Notes under the pieces: model-generated
Told to the model about the DNA's origin: nothing
Databases searched by the model: none
What the model saw: only the letters and a program-made list of their open reading frames with translations
In this document: piece by piece, positions 5,855 to 7,983 of the stretch
Position numbering within the stretch: the stretch's first letter is position 1
Layout: each line of letters starts with the position of its first letter
Assembly (NCBI GenBank): GCA_002339745.1
Contig: DDKP01000164.1
Span: 9,562-17,544, forward strand
Length of the DNA: 7,983 nt
Direction: 5' to 3'
DNA from: Firmicutes bacterium UBA2595
Lineage (GTDB): Bacteria > Bacillota > Thermincolia > Thermincolales > UBA2595
Translations under genes and position numbers: made by a program

Positions 5855-7676
5855 AAATTTTAAACTTACTGATAGTCAGTTCAAGGGCACGGGCAAGCTC
5901 TTCAAGCCCTTTGGACGCATTGGCTATTTCCGTGGAAGTATTGACCATTTCCTGTGTCGATGCCGAAACTTTTTCGGACAGTTCCGCAGTTGTTTCAATG
6001 CCGGCAGTAATTCTGGCGATAACCTGGTTGGCCTCGTCGCTGCCTGCCGCCATTTCCTGCGTTGACGCTGAGTTTTCCTCGGCGATAGCGGCCAGGTTTT
6101 CTATGGCCGCTACTACCTGTTCGCTGTTTTTGTTGATACGTTCCACGGCGGCAGAAACGTTTTGCATGAATTCGTTGGTTGAGTTGACCTGGCCGATTAT
6201 TTCTTTTAGGGCTAAATGGGCATTTTCACTTAGCCCTGTGCCGTTTTCCACTTCTTTAATTCCTTCTTCCATGGCAGTAACAGATTCTACCGTTCCTTTC
6301 CGGATGACCTTAACGAGATCTGCGATTTCCCTGGCGGCTTTACCGGATCGTTCAGCCAGCTTTCTGACTTCATCAGCGACTACCGCAAACCCTTTTCCGT
6401 ATTCACCGGCCCGGGCTGCTTCAATAGCGGCATTGAGGGCCAGCAGGTTTGTCTGATCAGCAATTTCATCTATTACCATGATAATTTCTCCGATTTTTTC
6501 CGAGTTTCCGGAAAGTTCTTTGAGTTTTGCCGCTGTATTGAAGACCTTTGTTTTGATGCGATCCATACCCTGCATGGTTTCCGCAACCGTTCTTACACCC
6601 GCCTGGGCCACTTCAGATGTTTTGGCAGCTGCCATTTCGATGTTTTCCGAATTTGAGGCCAGTTCTTTGATAGAAACGGCCATTTCATTGATGAGGGTTG
6701 AAGTCTGGTTAATGTACTGCGCCTGCTCATGGGCTCCGGAGGCAATCTGGGATATTGCCAGGTTTAGCTGCTCTATTGTGCGGGATGTATCCGCCAGGTC
6801 TCCGGCCTGTTCACTGTTTTTCACGGCCACCTGGCTGATGGCTTCCGCCACATTACTTGTCAGGGCCACTGTTTGGGATGAGTGACTTGATAACTGCCGG
6901 CTGGCTGTCAATACCTGCTGGCCGGCGGTTTTAACCTGAGAGATAAGGCTTCTGACGTTTTTCAACATGATGTTGACTGAGTCCGACAGAACCCCTGTTT
7001 CATCGGACGTTCTAACCTGAATTTCTCCAGTAAAGTCACCCGCGGCAATCTCATTCGTTTTCTTGACAAGGGTTTTGATTGAACCTGTCACTGATCTACC
7101 CAGAAATAAAGCGCCGATGATACCGAGAACAGCAAGAATGGCCGCCATTATTATAACCGAATTACGGGAACGGTCGATCTCCGCCTGGGCCTGAGCATTA
7201 GATAAACCGATCCTTATGATGCCCCATTGTTCTAAGTCCGAGTTGACCGGGATGGCGAGGTCATATATTTCTTCTCCACTGCTTTGCCGGCTAACCCTAT
7301 AAACTGGTTCTGTAGAATTGGTCATATCTCTGGTGGTTGGGTCATTCATGACCTGGCCTTTTTTACCTGAATCACTATGAACAACTACTTCCCCATTTTT
7401 TCTGACGAGCATCAGGTATCGAACGTCTTTATTGGAGTTGGTAACCGCCTGAAATCCTTCTTCCAGAGTATAGTATTTTTCATTGTTGATATTGTTAACA
7501 GCTACTCCGTACAGAGCGGAGCCCAGGCTCATCCCTTTGTTGATTATCTCTTTATTAATCATCTCGGTTTCCCTGTAAATTGCAAAGAGAGCGAAAACAA
7601 CACTGGTGAGAATCACCAGCGCCGTAACAAAAATAGAAATCTTCAACTGTAATCCGACTCTTAGAGTTTTTCCCAT
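5853..7676 (-). CDS. methyl-accepting chemotaxis protein (transmembrane chemoreceptor)
   Basis: The preferred start at 7676 gives 607 residues. TM1 lies at ~12-34, an extracytoplasmic Cache-like sensor at ~35-170 (YLMLVRKNGEVVVHSD, then YDLAIPV and WGIIRIGLS), TM2 at ~173-193, a HAMP at ~194-247, then a long helical coiled-coil signalling domain. Its conserved hairpin tip is EIADQTNLLALNAAIEAARAGE (split here at the family core, 404-425), followed by GFAVVADEVRKLAERS (429-444), the region that contacts CheA/CheW. There is no C-terminal NWETF-like CheR/CheB docking pentapeptide; the protein ends ...TISKFKI. An ATG six codons upstream (7694) is in frame but lies in the Shine-Dalgarno sequence of the chosen start. 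The ligand cannot be told from sequence. Gene lies downstream of a rhodanese-domain gene on the same strand. Confidence 0.95.
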   Translation of the reverse strand: MGKTLRVGLQLKISIFVTALVILTSVVFALFAIYRETEMINKEIINKGMSLGSALYGVAVNNINNEKYYTLEEGFQAVTNSNKDVRYLMLVRKNGEVVVHSDSGKKGQVMNDPTTRDMTNSTEPVYRVSRQSSGEEIYDLAIPVNSDLEQWGIIRIGLSNAQAQAEIDRSRNSVIIMAAILAVLGIIGALFLGRSVTGSIKTLVKKTNEIAAGDFTGEIQVRTSDETGVLSDSVNIMLKNVRSLISQVKTAGQQVLTASRQLSSHSSQTVALTSNVAEAISQVAVKNSEQAGDLADTSRTIEQLNLAISQIASGAHEQAQYINQTSTLINEMAVSIKELASNSENIEMAAAKTSEVAQAGVRTVAETMQGMDRIKTKVFNTAAKLKELSGNSEKIGEIIMVIDEIADQTNLLALNAAIEAARAGEYGKGFAVVADEVRKLAERSGKAAREIADLVKVIRKGTVESVTAMEEGIKEVENGTGLSENAHLALKEIIGQVNSTNEFMQNVSAAVERINKNSEQVVAAIENLAAIAEENSASTQEMAAGSDEANQVIARITAGIETTAELSEKVSASTQEMVNTSTEIANASKGLEELARALELTISKFKI

Positions 7677-7683
7677 GACACCT

Positions 7684-7691
7684 TCACCTCC
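7684..7691 (-). promoter_or_regulatory. RBS that decides the chemoreceptor start
   Basis: Read on the minus strand, GGAGGTGA lies seven bases before the ATG at 7676, an ideal spacing. The alternative in-frame ATG at 7694 overlaps the G-rich start of this site and has only AGTG/TTAAC sequence upstream, with no RBS of its own. Confidence 0.8.
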
Positions 7692-7704
7692 CATTTAGTG
7701 TTAA

Positions 7705-7741
7705 CCGAACGGGGTCCACCTTGGCAACGGACCCCGCTCGG
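7705..7741 (-). terminator. strong GC-rich stem-loop between rhodanese and chemoreceptor genes
   Basis: CCGAACGGGGTCC (7705-7717) and GGACCCCGCTCGG (7729-7741) form a 13-bp stem with a single mismatch/wobble and an 11-base loop. It sits nine bases beyond the rhodanese stop. On the minus strand it is followed by TTAACAC rather than a U-run, so it is not a textbook intrinsic terminator. It may be a partial terminator/attenuator, a 3'-end stabiliser, or a processing site that separates the expression of two co-transcribed genes. Confidence 0.55.
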
Positions 7742-7749
7742 ATTAGCTG

Positions 7750-7983
7750 CTATGGAGTGGTTCCGGCTACTGTTGGGTAATCTGCTGCTTTTTCAAAGGC
7801 CTTCTGGTTCAGGACCTCATTATTGGAGGTCCAGCCCATCATGCCGAACTTCATGGCATAGGCGTCATATCCCAACTGGTTGAGGAACATGGTTACCTGG
7901 CTGGCGGTATGCCCGGTATAGCATACAACGACAATCTTCTTGTCGGTGGGCAGTTTTTTCAGGTTTTCTTCTTTTGCTATCTC
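7750..7983 (-). CDS. rhodanese-domain protein, C-terminal part (cut by window edge)
   Basis: The last 77 codons of a gene that enters from the right edge read through to TAG at 7750-7752. The fragment contains the end of a rhodanese fold: KKIVVVCYTGHTASQV, with the active-site loop CYTGHT whose Cys (residue 21 of the visible part) would carry persulfide, then FLNQLGYDAYAMKFGMMGW, and a tail ending DYPTVAGTTP. Rhodaneses move sulfane sulfur between donors and thiol or cyanide acceptors; some single-domain members have other or no catalytic role. The active-site Cys is present, so catalysis is possible. The N-terminus is missing, so export (common in such proteins) and the number of rhodanese domains cannot be judged. 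It would be transcribed towards the chemoreceptor gene 73 bases away. Confidence 0.88.
   Translation of the reverse strand, partial: EIAKEENLKKLPTDKKIVVVCYTGHTASQVTMFLNQLGYDAYAMKFGMMGWTSNNEVLNQKAFEKAADYPTVAGTTP

Noticed and set aside
5911..6885. Open plus-strand frames of 181 and 135 codons opposite the chemoreceptor.
   Set aside because: They mirror the helical, Ala/Ser/Glu-rich codons of the receptor signalling domain. No RBS or recognisable motif; the minus-strand product is unmistakable.
7698..7883. Plus-strand open frame of 61 codons at the right end.
   Set aside because: It runs through the intergenic hairpin and antisense to the rhodanese fragment, which has a clear active-site loop; no RBS.

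Overview
This window looks like chromosomal DNA of a spore-forming, motile, anaerobe-type Bacillota, most likely a clostridial lineage such as Peptococcaceae/Desulfotomaculum relatives. The evidence is a SleB-type spore-cortex hydrolase, strong AGGAGG-like ribosome binding sites before every start, a PhoP/PhoR (WalR/WalK)-type two-component pair, a chemoreceptor, and moderate GC content. The genus is inference; nothing in the window fixes it.

Layout. Positions 1-279 are a non-coding leader with a consensus -10 box, a 10-bp direct repeat and a small inverted repeat. Positions 280-2271 (+) encode a 663-residue exported protein: signal peptide, long Pro/Ala/Thr-rich repeat region, three clear and one degenerate LysM domains, and a C-terminal SleB/CwlJ (Hydrolase_2) catalytic domain. 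It ends in a good intrinsic terminator. After a 218-bp gap with a possible sporulation-type promoter comes a compact three-gene operon on the same strand: pgeF (2490-3314, TTG start, peptidoglycan editing factor), an OmpR/PhoP-family response regulator (3342-4052) and its membrane sensor kinase (4052-5830), the last two overlapping by one base (TAATG). A perfect 24-bp palindrome at 5831-5854 separates this operon from a convergent minus-strand unit and probably terminates both. The minus-strand unit is a rhodanese-domain gene, cut by the right edge (7983-7750), followed by a methyl-accepting chemotaxis protein (7676-5853). A strong GC-rich hairpin lies between them.

How the genes fit together. 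The left two thirds is a cell-envelope neighbourhood: a cortex/peptidoglycan hydrolase, a cytoplasmic enzyme that removes wrongly built muropeptide precursors, and a two-component system of the family that controls wall metabolism or phosphate response. The right third concerns signal sensing (chemotaxis) and perhaps sulfur/redox chemistry (rhodanese). I see no mobile element, CRISPR array, tRNA or rRNA, and no clear sign of a novel system. The points most worth a second look are the recently duplicated repeat in the SleB-like protein, the pgeF/two-component coupling, and the rhodanese-chemoreceptor pairing.
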